Assembly: GCA_029980465.1 (NCBI GenBank)
Contig: JARYIJ010000001.1
Location: 2,009,749-2,073,748 of the forward strand
DNA: 64,000 bases
Direction of reading: 5' to 3'
Source of the DNA: Pseudolabrys sp.
Lineage (GTDB): Bacteria; Pseudomonadota; Alphaproteobacteria; Rhizobiales; Xanthobacteraceae
Shown: piece after piece, positions 51,505 through 60,203 of the stretch
Layout of the letters: the number at the start of each line of letters is the position of its first letter
Position numbering within the stretch: position 1 is the first letter of the stretch
Position numbers and translations under genes: made by a program
The notes under the pieces: model-generated
What the model was told of the DNA's origin: nothing
The model's input: only the letters and a program-made list of their open reading frames with translations
The model's database searches: none

Positions 51505-52773
51505 CTAGAAGCCTTCGGCGAGCTGCCGGTCGAAATCGAGCACGGCCTGCAGCAGGACTTGCGCCCCGCGGGCGCATTGCTCTTGTGAAGAAAACTCCTC
51601 CTCGTTGTGGCTGATGCCGTCCTTGCACGGCACGAAGATCATTCCGGCGGGCGCGACGCGTGAGACATAGGCCGCGTCGTGCAGCGCGCCGGACACGATC
51701 TCGCGCGCCGACAGGCCGCACAGGCCGGCGGCGCGGCGCACCGCCTCGATGCAGCGCGAATGGAACGGGATCGGCGCTTGGCTCCAGATGCGGTCGAGCG
51801 TGGCATCGAGCTTGAGGTCGCTCGCGGTGGCGGCCAGCGCCGCGCGGATTTCGTCTTCCATCGTCTCGAGCGTGGCGTCGTCGGGATGGCGCAGGTCGAT
51901 GCTGAAATGGGCCTCGCCGGGCACGACGTTGCGTGACGCCGGCCGCGCCTCGATCATACCGACGGTGGCGACGGCGAGCGGAGGGTGAGAGCGCGCGATG
52001 CGGTCGATCGCCTCGACCATCCGCGCCGCGCCGACCAGCGCGTCTCGCCGCGCCGCCATCGGCGTCGTCCCGGCGTGAGAGTCCCGGCCCGTCAGTGTGC
52101 AATCGAACCAGCGCACCCCCTGAACACCGGTAACGATGCCGATGTCCTTTTCCTCACGCTCGAGGATCGGCCCCTGCTCGATATGCAGCTCGAAGAACGC
52201 CGAGAACTTGCGTGAGCCGCAGCGTTCCGGGCCTTTGTAGCCGATCGCGGCCAGCGCCTCGCCGAACGTCGTGCCGTCGCGGTCCTTCTGCGCGTAGGCC
52301 CAGTCTCGCTCGAAAGCGCCGCCGAACACGCCGGACGCGATCAGCGCCGGCGCGAAGCGCGAGCCCTCTTCATTGGTCCAGTTGACGATCTCGATGGGCG
52401 CGTAGGTCTCGTAGCCCGACGCTTCGAGCGTGCGCAGGACTTCGAGCGCCGCCAGCGTCCCCAACGTCCCGTCGAACTTGCCGCCGGTCGGCTGCGTATC
52501 GAGATGACTGCCCAGCGCAATGGGTGGAACGTCATCGCGCCGCCCTTTGCGGCGGGCATACATCGCTCCCATGTCGTCGATGGCGACCGCGCAGCCGAGC
52601 GCTTCGGCCTGGACGCGGAACCAGTCGCGCACCTGACGGTCGAGGTCGGTCAGCGTCAGACGGTTAATGCCGCCTTTGGCGGTGCCGCCGATCCTGGCGG
52701 TTTCCATCAGCGTGTCCCAGAGACGCGCGCCATCGACGGCAAGATTATGAGCGGGATTGAGCGGCTTGTTCAT
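51505..52773 (-). CDS. M20-family N-carbamoyl amino acid / ureidopropionate hydrolase (HyuC/AllC type)
   Basis: 422 residues from ATG 52773. Zn-dependent M20 amidohydrolase: GSHLDTQPTGGKFDGTLG carries the first metal His and bridging Asp, NWTNEEGSRFAP the general-base Glu pair, FFELHIEQGPILE another ligand, and DAAYVSRVAPAGMIFVPCKDGISHNEEEF the C-terminal histidine. It would cleave N-carbamoyl-amino acids, beta-ureidopropionate or allantoate to ammonia and CO2. It lies 26 kb from the hyuAB operon, with which it could form a hydantoin pathway; this link is inferred. Confidence 0.88.
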   Translation of the reverse strand: MNKPLNPAHNLAVDGARLWDTLMETARIGGTAKGGINRLTLTDLDRQVRDWFRVQAEALGCAVAIDDMGAMYARRKGRRDDVPPIALGSHLDTQPTGGKFDGTLGTLAALEVLRTLEASGYETYAPIEIVNWTNEEGSRFAPALIASGVFGGAFERDWAYAQKDRDGTTFGEALAAIGYKGPERCGSRKFSAFFELHIEQGPILEREEKDIGIVTGVQGVRWFDCTLTGRDSHAGTTPMAARRDALVGAARMVEAIDRIARSHPPLAVATVGMIEARPASRNVVPGEAHFSIDLRHPDDATLETMEDEIRAALAATASDLKLDATLDRIWSQAPIPFHSRCIEAVRRAAGLCGLSAREIVSGALHDAAYVSRVAPAGMIFVPCKDGISHNEEEFSSQEQCARGAQVLLQAVLDFDRQLAEGF

Positions 52774-52977
52774 GTGAACAGGGTGCCTCAAGTTCCGGCC
52801 GCTCGGCAATCCGGGCCAAACTCGCCGCGATTCCGTCACGGAATATCCGGATTCAATTCCCTGAATGGACAGAATGCAACGGGCGGCGGCACGCGATCAA
52901 ACGGCAATTCTGGTTTCGACGCGTTGTTGACCGGCGCGTGGAGCGCCGCGTGCTGAGTATGTCCGCGGCAGCAACCG

Positions 52978-55596
52978 ATGGATGGCATCATGAACAGCCT
53001 CATGCCGCTCGATCACGTTGATGCCGCCCCCTCCACGATTGCAGCCGCCATCGGCATGCGCGCCGCGCTGCATCCGAATCGCGCCGCGATTTTTTTCGGT
53101 GGTCGTCCGCCTTTATCGTTTGGCCGCCTGGAAACGGCCGTTCGAAAGATCGGCGGTGACTTGCGCGCCGCCGGTGCCGGGCCGGCCACGCGCGTCGGCG
53201 TCATGCTGCCTCATGGACCGGATGCCGCCGTGGCCGCGATCGCGGTCGCAGCACACGCCATCTGTTATCCGCTCAATCCTGCGCTGAGCCAGTCCGAGCT
53301 TGACGTCGAGCTTCGCCGCGCCGGATTAGACATGGTGTTGGTCGAGGAACGCGCCGCCGCGCGCTTTGCGGCCACGGCGTCAGCGGTCACGCTTTTGCAT
53401 CTCCACACAATCGCCGATTCTCCCTACGAGATGCGGGTCCGGGCTGTAGCCGGCTTTTCCGCGACCCCGCATCCGGAGACGCCGACGGATCGATCCGTTG
53501 CCGTTATTCAGACCTCCTCGGGCTCGACCGGCATGCCCAAGCACGTCCTTGTCACGCACGGCAATCTGTTCGACGTCGCGGGAAAGCTCCTGGATTGGTA
53601 CGGCGTCGGCGAGAATGACCGCAGCGCCTGCCTGCTGCCCGTCTCTTCGCCGCTCGGCTTCAAGCTGACGCTTTTGGCGCCGTTGTTGCTGGGCAGCGGC
53701 ACGGTCATTACGCGGAAGCAAAGAGCCGAAGATTTCATCACGTGGGCCGGCGACCACGATCCCACCTGGTTCTTTGCGCCGCCGCCATACCTGAATGCGT
53801 TGCTCGATCATCTGCGGGCGACGGGCGCTCGCGGGTTGCGGCATTCGCTGCGCTTCATCGTGTCGGGCGGTACGCCCGTTCCCGATCGAATGCGGTCGGA
53901 GCTCGAGACGATTTTCGGCGTGCCCTGCCTCGAGCAATACGGCTCGCGGGAAAGCGGGCCGATCACCGCAAACCGCGCACCGCCCGGCCGCCGCAAATTC
54001 GGCACGGTCGGCCCGGCCACGTCTGATGTCGCGGTTGTCGATGACGCGGGCGTCGCTTTGCCTCCGGGCCAGATTGGCGCCGTCGTCGTGCGCGGCAAGG
54101 GCGTTTCGCCTGGTTACATCGAGTCATTGCCGGCCGGGTCCGATACGGTGCCCGATGGACGCCCGGCGAATCAATGGATGCAGACCGGCGATCTCGGGCT
54201 CGTCGACGAGGACGGCTTCCTGTCGATCGTCGGGCGGGCAAAGCAGATCATCAATCGCGGCGGCGAGAAGATCGCGCCGGCCGAAGTCGAAAGGGCGATA
54301 CTCGCCCATCCGCTCGTTCGCGAGGCGGCCGTGTTTGGCGTGCCGCACCCGAGACTGGGGGAGGGCGTCGTGGCGGCGGTCGTCGTCAAGGCGGACGCCG
54401 ACATTGCGCCTCACGACCTGCAGGAGTTTCTTTTTGAACGTCTCGCGCCTCACAAGATTCCGCAACGGATCGAGCTGGTGCGCGACCTGCCGCGGTCGAA
54501 GGCGGGCAAGATCGAGCTCGCGCGCCTGCAGGAGCTGTTCCGTGTCCGCGACCGCGATGTCGAGCCGGCGCGTGGCAATCTGGAGGCGCTGATCGTCGGC
54601 ATCTGGGAGCGCTTGCTGAAGCGCGCGGATATCGATCCGGATGACAACTTCTTCGATCTCGGTGGAGACTCGCTGCTGGCGACGACCATGCTCCTCGACG
54701 TCGAGGCGTTGACGAAGCGGCCCATCTCGCCGGCGGCGCTGCAGGCAAACTGGACCGTGCGCCATATCGTGGACGTGCTGTTGCGTGACATGCCCGCCGA
54801 AACGGACCTTGTCGTTCTGGCGAAGGCCGGGGCGGGGACGCCGTTTTTCTTTTGTCACGGCGATTACCGGGATCGCGGCATCTACGCCTTCAGACTCGTG
54901 GACATGGTCGAACACGAGGGTCCCGTCTATCTGCTCAATCATTATTGCGACTTCAGCAGGCCGGGTGACGACAGGCTGGAGGACATGGCGCGCCTTTACG
55001 TTTCGAAGCTGCTTGCCCTCCAGCCGGGCGGGAGCTTCCGCATCGGCGGTTATTGCCTCGGCGGGATCGTTGCGTGGGAGATCGCGCGGCAGCTCGAGGA
55101 GGCGGGGCGCCGGGTCGAGTTCGTCGTCCTGATCGATAGCCCCTCACTCAACGGGCATCGCGGGCTTCGCGCCGCCAGCACGATACTCGGCGCGGTATCC
55201 CGCGGCGTGCCGCGCCGGCTGGGGCGGCGTATCGAACGCAGCGGCATGTGGGCGATCTGGGTGACGATGCGCAGCCGCCCGTTCATGTGGAGCGCGCTGG
55301 AGAAGCTGTCGCGGTACACGTCGGCCAAATGGCGCCCGGCGGCCGAAGCGCGGCCGCCGCGCTGGGACGATTATCGCCGGCTGTCGAACTACATTCCGCC
55401 GGCTCTCGAGACGGCGCTGTACTGCCTGGTCTGCGCCGGCAATGCCGGGCGGCTCGATTTCCGTGCTGCGAATTGGCGCCGGCTGGTTTCCTCGCTCGAC
55501 GCCAAGGTCATTCCTGGCGATCACCATTCATGCGTCACCACGTTCGGACACGCGGTGGCTACCGAGCTTGAGGACATCCTGCGGCGTAAGGCCTGA
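52978..55596 (+). CDS. Free-standing adenylation-carrier-thioesterase protein (NRPS-like)
   Basis: 872 residues in three domains. Adenylation (about 15-525): TSSGSTGMPKHVLVTHGN (A3), EQYGSRESGP (A5), GDLGLVDEDGFLSIVGRAKQ with INRGGEKIAPAEVE (A7-A8), and the A10 lysine in LPRSKAGKIE. Carrier (about 535-605): FFDLGGDSLLATTM with Ser565 for phosphopantetheine. Thioesterase (about 615-870): GGYCLGGIVAWEIARQL with Cys693 at the usual Ser nucleophile, and a C-terminal GDHHS His. There is no condensation domain. It resembles aryl- or fatty-acid self-contained synthetases that release or dimerise an activated acid. No phosphopantetheinyl transferase is nearby. The start may be ATG 52978 or 52990. Confidence 0.85.
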   Translation: MDGIMNSLMPLDHVDAAPSTIAAAIGMRAALHPNRAAIFFGGRPPLSFGRLETAVRKIGGDLRAAGAGPATRVGVMLPHGPDAAVAAIAVAAHAICYPLNPALSQSELDVELRRAGLDMVLVEERAAARFAATASAVTLLHLHTIADSPYEMRVRAVAGFSATPHPETPTDRSVAVIQTSSGSTGMPKHVLVTHGNLFDVAGKLLDWYGVGENDRSACLLPVSSPLGFKLTLLAPLLLGSGTVITRKQRAEDFITWAGDHDPTWFFAPPPYLNALLDHLRATGARGLRHSLRFIVSGGTPVPDRMRSELETIFGVPCLEQYGSRESGPITANRAPPGRRKFGTVGPATSDVAVVDDAGVALPPGQIGAVVVRGKGVSPGYIESLPAGSDTVPDGRPANQWMQTGDLGLVDEDGFLSIVGRAKQIINRGGEKIAPAEVERAILAHPLVREAAVFGVPHPRLGEGVVAAVVVKADADIAPHDLQEFLFERLAPHKIPQRIELVRDLPRSKAGKIELARLQELFRVRDRDVEPARGNLEALIVGIWERLLKRADIDPDDNFFDLGGDSLLATTMLLDVEALTKRPISPAALQANWTVRHIVDVLLRDMPAETDLVVLAKAGAGTPFFFCHGDYRDRGIYAFRLVDMVEHEGPVYLLNHYCDFSRPGDDRLEDMARLYVSKLLALQPGGSFRIGGYCLGGIVAWEIARQLEEAGRRVEFVVLIDSPSLNGHRGLRAASTILGAVSRGVPRRLGRRIERSGMWAIWVTMRSRPFMWSALEKLSRYTSAKWRPAAEARPPRWDDYRRLSNYIPPALETALYCLVCAGNAGRLDFRAANWRRLVSSLDAKVIPGDHHSCVTTFGHAVATELEDILRRKA

Positions 55597-55694
55597 TACG
55601 GCACCCGGCCCGCGGCGTACGATCGTGGCTGCAACGGGTTGCGAGTTTGCGGGCTGTCGTGCTTTGCTGCCGCCTCCTCACGGAGGCCCTGCGT

Positions 55695-56219
55695 TTGCCC
55701 CAGGATATCACGTGGCACGGCGTCATTCAGGCCACGCTCAAGGCCAACGACGTCAGGCTCATCACCTACGTCCCCGACCGCGTGTTCACCCCGCTCATCA
55801 CGTCGCTGCACGGCGATAGCGACTTCACGACTTTTCCGTGCACGCGCGAGGAAGAGGCGGTCGGCATCAATACCGGCGCCTGGATGGGCGGCATGCGCAG
55901 CGCGGTGCTGATGCAGACGTCGGGGTTCGGCACCATTGCCAATGCGCTCGCCTCGCTCGTGGTGCCGAGCCAAATTCCCCTTCTCATGTTCGTGTCGGAG
56001 CGCGGCGTTTTCGGCGAATTCAACCTCGGCCAGGCCATGGTGTGCCGGACCATGCGCCCGGTGCTCGATTCTCTCGGCATCGTTCACCACACCGCGACCC
56101 GGCTCGACGAGCTCGAGTTCATCGTCGACCGCTCGATCAGGCAGGCGGTGGCGACGCAGGCGCCGGTCTGCTTCATCCTGTCGCCGCTGCTGACCGGTGG
56201 CAAAGTGTTCAGGCATTAG
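55695..56219 (+). CDS. ThDP-dependent decarboxylase, alpha (Pyr) subunit
   Basis: 174 residues from TTG 55695 (CGGAGG 7 bases upstream). It has the pyrimidine-binding domain of ThDP enzymes: YVPDRVFTPLITSL, then TREEEAVGINTGAWMGGMRSAVLMQTSGFG, where the Glu activates ThDP. The split layout with the next gene recalls sulfopyruvate/phosphonopyruvate decarboxylases (ComD/ComE). The acceptor substrate is unknown, and 8 bp separate it from the beta subunit. Confidence 0.82.
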   Translation: MPQDITWHGVIQATLKANDVRLITYVPDRVFTPLITSLHGDSDFTTFPCTREEEAVGINTGAWMGGMRSAVLMQTSGFGTIANALASLVVPSQIPLLMFVSERGVFGEFNLGQAMVCRTMRPVLDSLGIVHHTATRLDELEFIVDRSIRQAVATQAPVCFILSPLLTGGKVFRH

Positions 56220-56227
56220 GTGCGGCC

Positions 56228-56836
56228 ATGAACAACCGGACAGCCGGCGGCGCCCACAACGCCAAGGTGATGAACCGCTTCGCCCTGACCAAGCGCTTGG
56301 TGGCGAAGCTCAAGCGCGACGAGGCCGTGATCGGCGGCATCGGCAACACCAATTTCGACCTGTGGGCGAGCGGCCCGGAGCGCGAGCAGAATTTCTACAT
56401 GCTCGGCAGCATGGGGCTTGCCATCCCGATCGCGCTCGGCGTCGCCATCGCCCAGCCCAGGCGGCACGTCGTGGCGCTCGAAGGCGACGGCTCGCTGCTG
56501 ATGCAGCTCGGCTGTCTCGGCACGGTCGCGATGCGCGCGCCGCGAAACCTGACGATGATCGTGTGGGACAACGGCGTCTATCAGATCACCGGCGCGCAGC
56601 CGGCGGCGACCGGCTCCGCGGTCGATCTGGTCGCGGCGGCGCGGGCCTGCGGCCTCGCCAACAGCCACTGGGCGGCCGACGAGGACGACTTCGACCGGCT
56701 GGTCGAGGGCGCCTTGCAGGGCGGCCCGACCTTGATCGCCGCCAAGATCGACGGCGAGCCCGGCGTCGGCCAGACCGAGCGCGATCCGGTGCGCATCCGC
56801 GCCGCCTTCATGAAGGGTCTCGGCGTCAAGCCCTGA
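56228..56836 (+). CDS. ThDP-dependent decarboxylase, beta (PP) subunit
   Basis: 202 residues with the pyrophosphate/Mg-binding motif EGDGSLLMQLGCLGTVAMRAPRNLTMIVWDNGVY (GDG...N) and FYMLGSMGLAIPIALGVAIAQP. It completes the split enzyme with the alpha subunit. The context of acid/amide catabolic genes makes a 2-oxoacid or sulfopyruvate-type substrate plausible. Confidence 0.85.
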   Translation: MNNRTAGGAHNAKVMNRFALTKRLVAKLKRDEAVIGGIGNTNFDLWASGPEREQNFYMLGSMGLAIPIALGVAIAQPRRHVVALEGDGSLLMQLGCLGTVAMRAPRNLTMIVWDNGVYQITGAQPAATGSAVDLVAAARACGLANSHWAADEDDFDRLVEGALQGGPTLIAAKIDGEPGVGQTERDPVRIRAAFMKGLGVKP

Positions 56837-56902
56837 ACTTGATTCACGTCAAGGTGAGCAACCCGGGAGATGCTGATCTTGCCTTAAATGGAGGATCACA
56901 TC

Positions 56903-57412
56903 ATGAGACGTTTGCTCTTGGGTGCAGTTGCGATCTTGGCAGTTTCTTTGGGTGCCATTGCGGCATCGGCGCAGCCCGCTAGCGAAGGCTGGGGCCCACG
57001 CGGTGGCTGGGGCCCCGGAATGATGATGGGGCCCGGTGCCATGATGGGACGGGGGATGATGGCATGGCGTGGCCCTGGTTTGTGCCAACAGAACGCCTCT
57101 CAAATGGCGACGTGGCGGATCGATCGTATCGAGCAGATCGTCAAGCCGACCGATGAGCAGAAACCGGCGCTCGATAACCTGAAGACAGCATTGAAAAGCG
57201 CAGCAGACGCTGCATCTGCCGGCTGCCCGACCGAATTCCCTGCAACAATGCCGAAACGGTTGGAACTGATGGAGAAACGCATGGACGCGATGCTGCAATC
57301 CATCAAAGCAATCCGACCCGCATTCGATGCGTTCTATGATGTACTCAATGCCGATCAGAAGGCACGCCTGGACTCAGCCGGTCCCCGCCGGTGGGGCTGG
57401 CATTGGCGGTAA
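56903..57412 (+). CDS. Spy/CpxP-like (LTXXQ) periplasmic protein, Met-rich
   Basis: 169 residues from ATG 56903 (GGAGG upstream). After a signal peptide (LLLGAVAILAVSLGAIAASAQ) comes a Gly/Met-rich segment (GPGMMMGPGAMMGRGMMAW) and helical repeats ending LNADQKARLDSAGPRRWGWHWR, similar to the LTxxQ family of chaperones and metal-responsive proteins. The methionines suggest copper or silver handling (inference). It starts 66 bp after the beta subunit, probably with its own promoter, since an unrelated role is likely. Confidence 0.72.
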   Translation: MRRLLLGAVAILAVSLGAIAASAQPASEGWGPRGGWGPGMMMGPGAMMGRGMMAWRGPGLCQQNASQMATWRIDRIEQIVKPTDEQKPALDNLKTALKSAADAASAGCPTEFPATMPKRLELMEKRMDAMLQSIKAIRPAFDAFYDVLNADQKARLDSAGPRRWGWHWR

Positions 57413-57413
57413 T

Positions 57414-57941
57414 TCAGGATTTGAGTTCGATTGTTTTGAACTGCGCTGGCGAGACGATCTCGAGCAACTCGCAATCGTCGGAGTAACCCATGACCGTGTG
57501 CTTGATGCGCGGCGGCTGGATCCAGCACGAGCCGGCGCGGAACGTGTGTGTGCCGTGGCCCTCGAATTGCGTCGAGAACCAGCCCTTGAGCACGTAGATC
57601 ATCTGGAAGTCGACGTCGTGGGCGTGCGGGATGGAGACCTTGTCGGGATCGAACGGCTTGGTCATGCGGATCACATGCGCCTGCACCTTGCCGCCGGTCG
57701 CGCCGGCGATGCCGAGATCGCGATAGGCCGAGTAGGGACGCAGGCCATGATCGAACGCGTCCTCGCGCAGATGGCTGACGGTGAAGAGCTGGCGCGGCCA
57801 GCGTCGCTCGGTCGCCTTTGTGGGCGTCTTGGCCGTGGACTTGGCGGCAGGCTTTCGTGCGGCGCTGCGCGCTGTCTTGACCCGGTCCGCGGTCTTTGCC
57901 GCAGCCTTCCTCGGCTTCGACTTCACCTCGTTCTTCTTCAT
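57414..57941 (-). CDS. Cupin protein with basic Lys/Ala-rich N-terminal tail
   Basis: 175 residues from ATG 57941. The first ~50 residues (KKNEVKSKPRKAAAKTADRVK and onward) are histone-H1-like repeats of K/A/T; the rest is a cupin (VSIPHAHDVDFQMIYVLKGW, HTFRAGSCWIQPPRIKHTVMGYSDDCELLEI) with metal-ligand candidates H, H and E/Q. It converges with the Spy-like gene, stops 1 bp apart. The tail could bind nucleic acid or polyanions; role unknown. Confidence 0.75.
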   Translation of the reverse strand: MKKNEVKSKPRKAAAKTADRVKTARSAARKPAAKSTAKTPTKATERRWPRQLFTVSHLREDAFDHGLRPYSAYRDLGIAGATGGKVQAHVIRMTKPFDPDKVSIPHAHDVDFQMIYVLKGWFSTQFEGHGTHTFRAGSCWIQPPRIKHTVMGYSDDCELLEIVSPAQFKTIELKS

Positions 57942-58068
57942 GTGCTTCGCGATCGCCACGGCGCCCTCCCAAGGCATGTCGTCTTGTGACCGGACCTAAT
58001 GGTAACGGAAAACGCGGCGCGAGACACGTCCGTTTTATCGGTCAACTTATTGAAAGTTATGACTTATT

Positions 58069-58088
58069 CAGCGGCCTCGGAGCCGCTG
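58069..58088 (-). terminator. Stem-loop after the amidase gene
   Basis: CAGCGGC (58069-58075) pairs with GCCGCTG (58082-58088) around a 6-base loop, 4 bases past the amidase stop on the minus strand. There is no U-run; possible 3'-end structure or weak terminator. Confidence 0.45.
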
Positions 58089-58092
58089 TGCG

Positions 58093-59289
58093 TCAGGCCG
58101 TCATGCCGCAATGGCGGCTGAGCCGGACCGCGAGGTCAAGCAGCGCCTCATCGCCGCCCGGCCAGCCAATGAACGACAGTCCCGCCGGACAGCCGTCGAT
58201 CAGCACGGCAGGAATGCTGACTTGCGGCAGACCGGCGAGGCTCGCCGTGCAGGTCAGGCGCATGACGCGCGAGCGAAAGTGGTCGAGTTCCGGCTCCGGC
58301 GTGTCCACGCGCGGCGCGATGCACGGCGCTGTCGGCAGCGCGAGCACCGTGCCGGGTGGCGCCGACTGGCGGATATGGGCGACGACGCGGACGCGCGCCT
58401 CGTTCGCGACGGCGGCCTGCTCCTGCGTCACGGTTGCCGCGAAGGCCATGCGTTCGCTGACGCCGGGCCCCATCTTCGGATTGTAGCGGGTGACGAAGGC
58501 GCCGAAGGTTTGCCACACCTCGCGGGCCTGCAGGATGCGCATCGCCTCGCGCCACGGGTCGAAACCGTCCGGCGCGATCTTGGCGTGCGCGATCGGCGGC
58601 AGATCGTCGGCCATGAATTCGAGCAGCGTGCGCAGCGCGTCGGCGAGCGGGGCATCGGCTTCGGCGAAGGCGTCTTCGAGGACGATGACGCGCTCGACGG
58701 TGGCCGCGACCTGCCGGTCGTCGAGCAGCACTGCGCCGACATTGCGGAACACGCCGGGCGTCGCCGCGAACCAGCCCGGCACGTCGAACGACGGCGCCAT
58801 GTCCATGACGCCCGCGGTGTTGACGCGCCCGTGGGTCGGACGCAGGCCGTAGATGCCGTTGAAGGATGCCGGGATGCGGACCGAGCCGCCGGTGTCGCTG
58901 CCGAGCGCGATGTCGCAGATGCCGGCGCCGACAGCCGCCGCCGAGCCCGACGACGAGCCGCCGGGCAGGCGGCCCGGCGCGCGCGCGTTGACCGGCGTGC
59001 CATAATGCGCGTTGGCGCCGGTGACGCTGTAGAAGAACTCCTCGCAGATCACCTTGCCGATGATGCTGGCGCCGGCGTCGAGCAGTTGCTGCACCATCGG
59101 CGCGTTGGCGCTGGCGACCGGCGAGGCGGCGAGCAGATCGGGATTGCCACCGCCCGCGCACTCGCCGGCGACCGCGTACATGTCCTTGAGCACGGCGGTG
59201 AGGCCGACCAGCGGTCCGTCCGGTGCGCCGATCAGCGGCGCCTTCAGGTCATGCGGCACGAAAGCCGAGCGATAGACCGCCGCGCTCAT
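58093..59289 (-). CDS. Amidase-signature family amidase
   Basis: 398 residues from ATG 59289, which overlaps the deacetylase stop (ATGA). The Ser-cisSer-Lys triad is visible: K35 in VLKDMYAV, GGSSSGS at 110-116, and S136 in GSDTGGSVRIP. It hydrolyses a carboxamide in the cytoplasm. It is the last gene of the livHMGF-deacetylase-deacetylase-amidase operon, so it likely releases ammonia from the transported compound or its ring-opened product. Confidence 0.88.
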   Translation of the reverse strand: MSAAVYRSAFVPHDLKAPLIGAPDGPLVGLTAVLKDMYAVAGECAGGGNPDLLAASPVASANAPMVQQLLDAGASIIGKVICEEFFYSVTGANAHYGTPVNARAPGRLPGGSSSGSAAAVGAGICDIALGSDTGGSVRIPASFNGIYGLRPTHGRVNTAGVMDMAPSFDVPGWFAATPGVFRNVGAVLLDDRQVAATVERVIVLEDAFAEADAPLADALRTLLEFMADDLPPIAHAKIAPDGFDPWREAMRILQAREVWQTFGAFVTRYNPKMGPGVSERMAFAATVTQEQAAVANEARVRVVAHIRQSAPPGTVLALPTAPCIAPRVDTPEPELDHFRSRVMRLTCTASLAGLPQVSIPAVLIDGCPAGLSFIGWPGGDEALLDLAVRLSRHCGMTA

Positions 59290-60203
59290 TGCGTCTCCTC
59301 GGGGGCTTTGGGTCCGGCCTTGAGATACCAGTCGAGAATCTGCGAGCCGGTCCAGAACAGCACGTCGTGCTTCTTGCGGATCTTCTCGAAGATCTTGCGG
59401 AAGTATTTCACGCGATGCGGCGCGCCCATGATGTAGGGGTGCACCGAGATCGCCATCACCCGGGCAGAATGCTTGGCGTCCTTGTGGATCTGCTCGAACT
59501 GGTCCATCGCCCGCTCGTAGAACTCCGACGCCTTGTGATGCTGGATCAGCATCATGGCGACGTCGTTGCACTCCTGCGTGTAGGGGATGTTGACGATCGG
59601 CTTGCCGCGGGTCTTGAGCCAGACCGGCTGGTCGTCGATCACCCAGTCGGCCACGTAATCGTAGCCTTCCTCGACGAGAATGTCCGGCGTCTCCCAGGTC
59701 TCGGTCAGGCCGGGGCCGAGCCAGCCGCGCGGCCGCTTGCCGGTCGCCTTTTCGAGCGCGTCGGCGCTCCTCTTGATGTCGGCGCGTTCGTTCTCGACCT
59801 TCTGCATGTTGCGCTGGGTGTAGCCGTGGCCGACGAACTCCCACTTGCGCTCGACGCAGGCCTGTATCAGCTCCGGGAAGGCCTCGACGGCGACGCCGTT
59901 GATGTTCATCACGCCGGGAATCTTGAAGTCGTCATAGACTTGCAGCAATCGCCAGAAGCCGACGCGGTTGCCGTATTCATGCCAGCACCAGTTCGGGATG
60001 TCGGGCATCGGCGAGCCGCCGGCCGGCGGCGTCAGCACCGTGCGCGGCATGGTCTGCGTCGGGTCCCAATCCTCGACATTGGTGACGACCCACACGGCCA
60101 TGCGCGCCTTGTTCGGCAGCTTGAGCGGCGTGCGGTTGACGATCGGCGAATAGGCGATGCGGTCGCCGGGCAGCATGCCGACCGCGGGCTTCTGGATGTT
60201 CAT
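59286..60203 (-). CDS. Polysaccharide-deacetylase-fold protein (PuuE/allantoinase-like), copy 1
   Basis: 305 residues, cytoplasmic (no signal). NodB-like fold of the allantoinase subgroup: NKARMAVWVVTNVEDWDP, WHEYGNRVGFWRLLQVYDDFKIPGVMNIN, WEFVGHGYTQRNMQK, GWLGPGLTETWETPD and YVADWVIDDQPVW. These proteins often hydrolyse cyclic ureides or amides rather than sugars. The start overlaps the second copy's stop (ATGA). Confidence 0.85.
   Translation of the reverse strand: MNIQKPAVGMLPGDRIAYSPIVNRTPLKLPNKARMAVWVVTNVEDWDPTQTMPRTVLTPPAGGSPMPDIPNWCWHEYGNRVGFWRLLQVYDDFKIPGVMNINGVAVEAFPELIQACVERKWEFVGHGYTQRNMQKVENERADIKRSADALEKATGKRPRGWLGPGLTETWETPDILVEEGYDYVADWVIDDQPVWLKTRGKPIVNIPYTQECNDVAMMLIQHHKASEFYERAMDQFEQIHKDAKHSARVMAISVHPYIMGAPHRVKYFRKIFEKIRKKHDVLFWTGSQILDWYLKAGPKAPEETQ

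Noticed and set aside
59290..59844. N-terminal extension of the amidase frame to 583 residues
   Set aside because: The extra region is an out-of-frame reading of the deacetylase gene; ATG 59289 with ATGA coupling fits the family.
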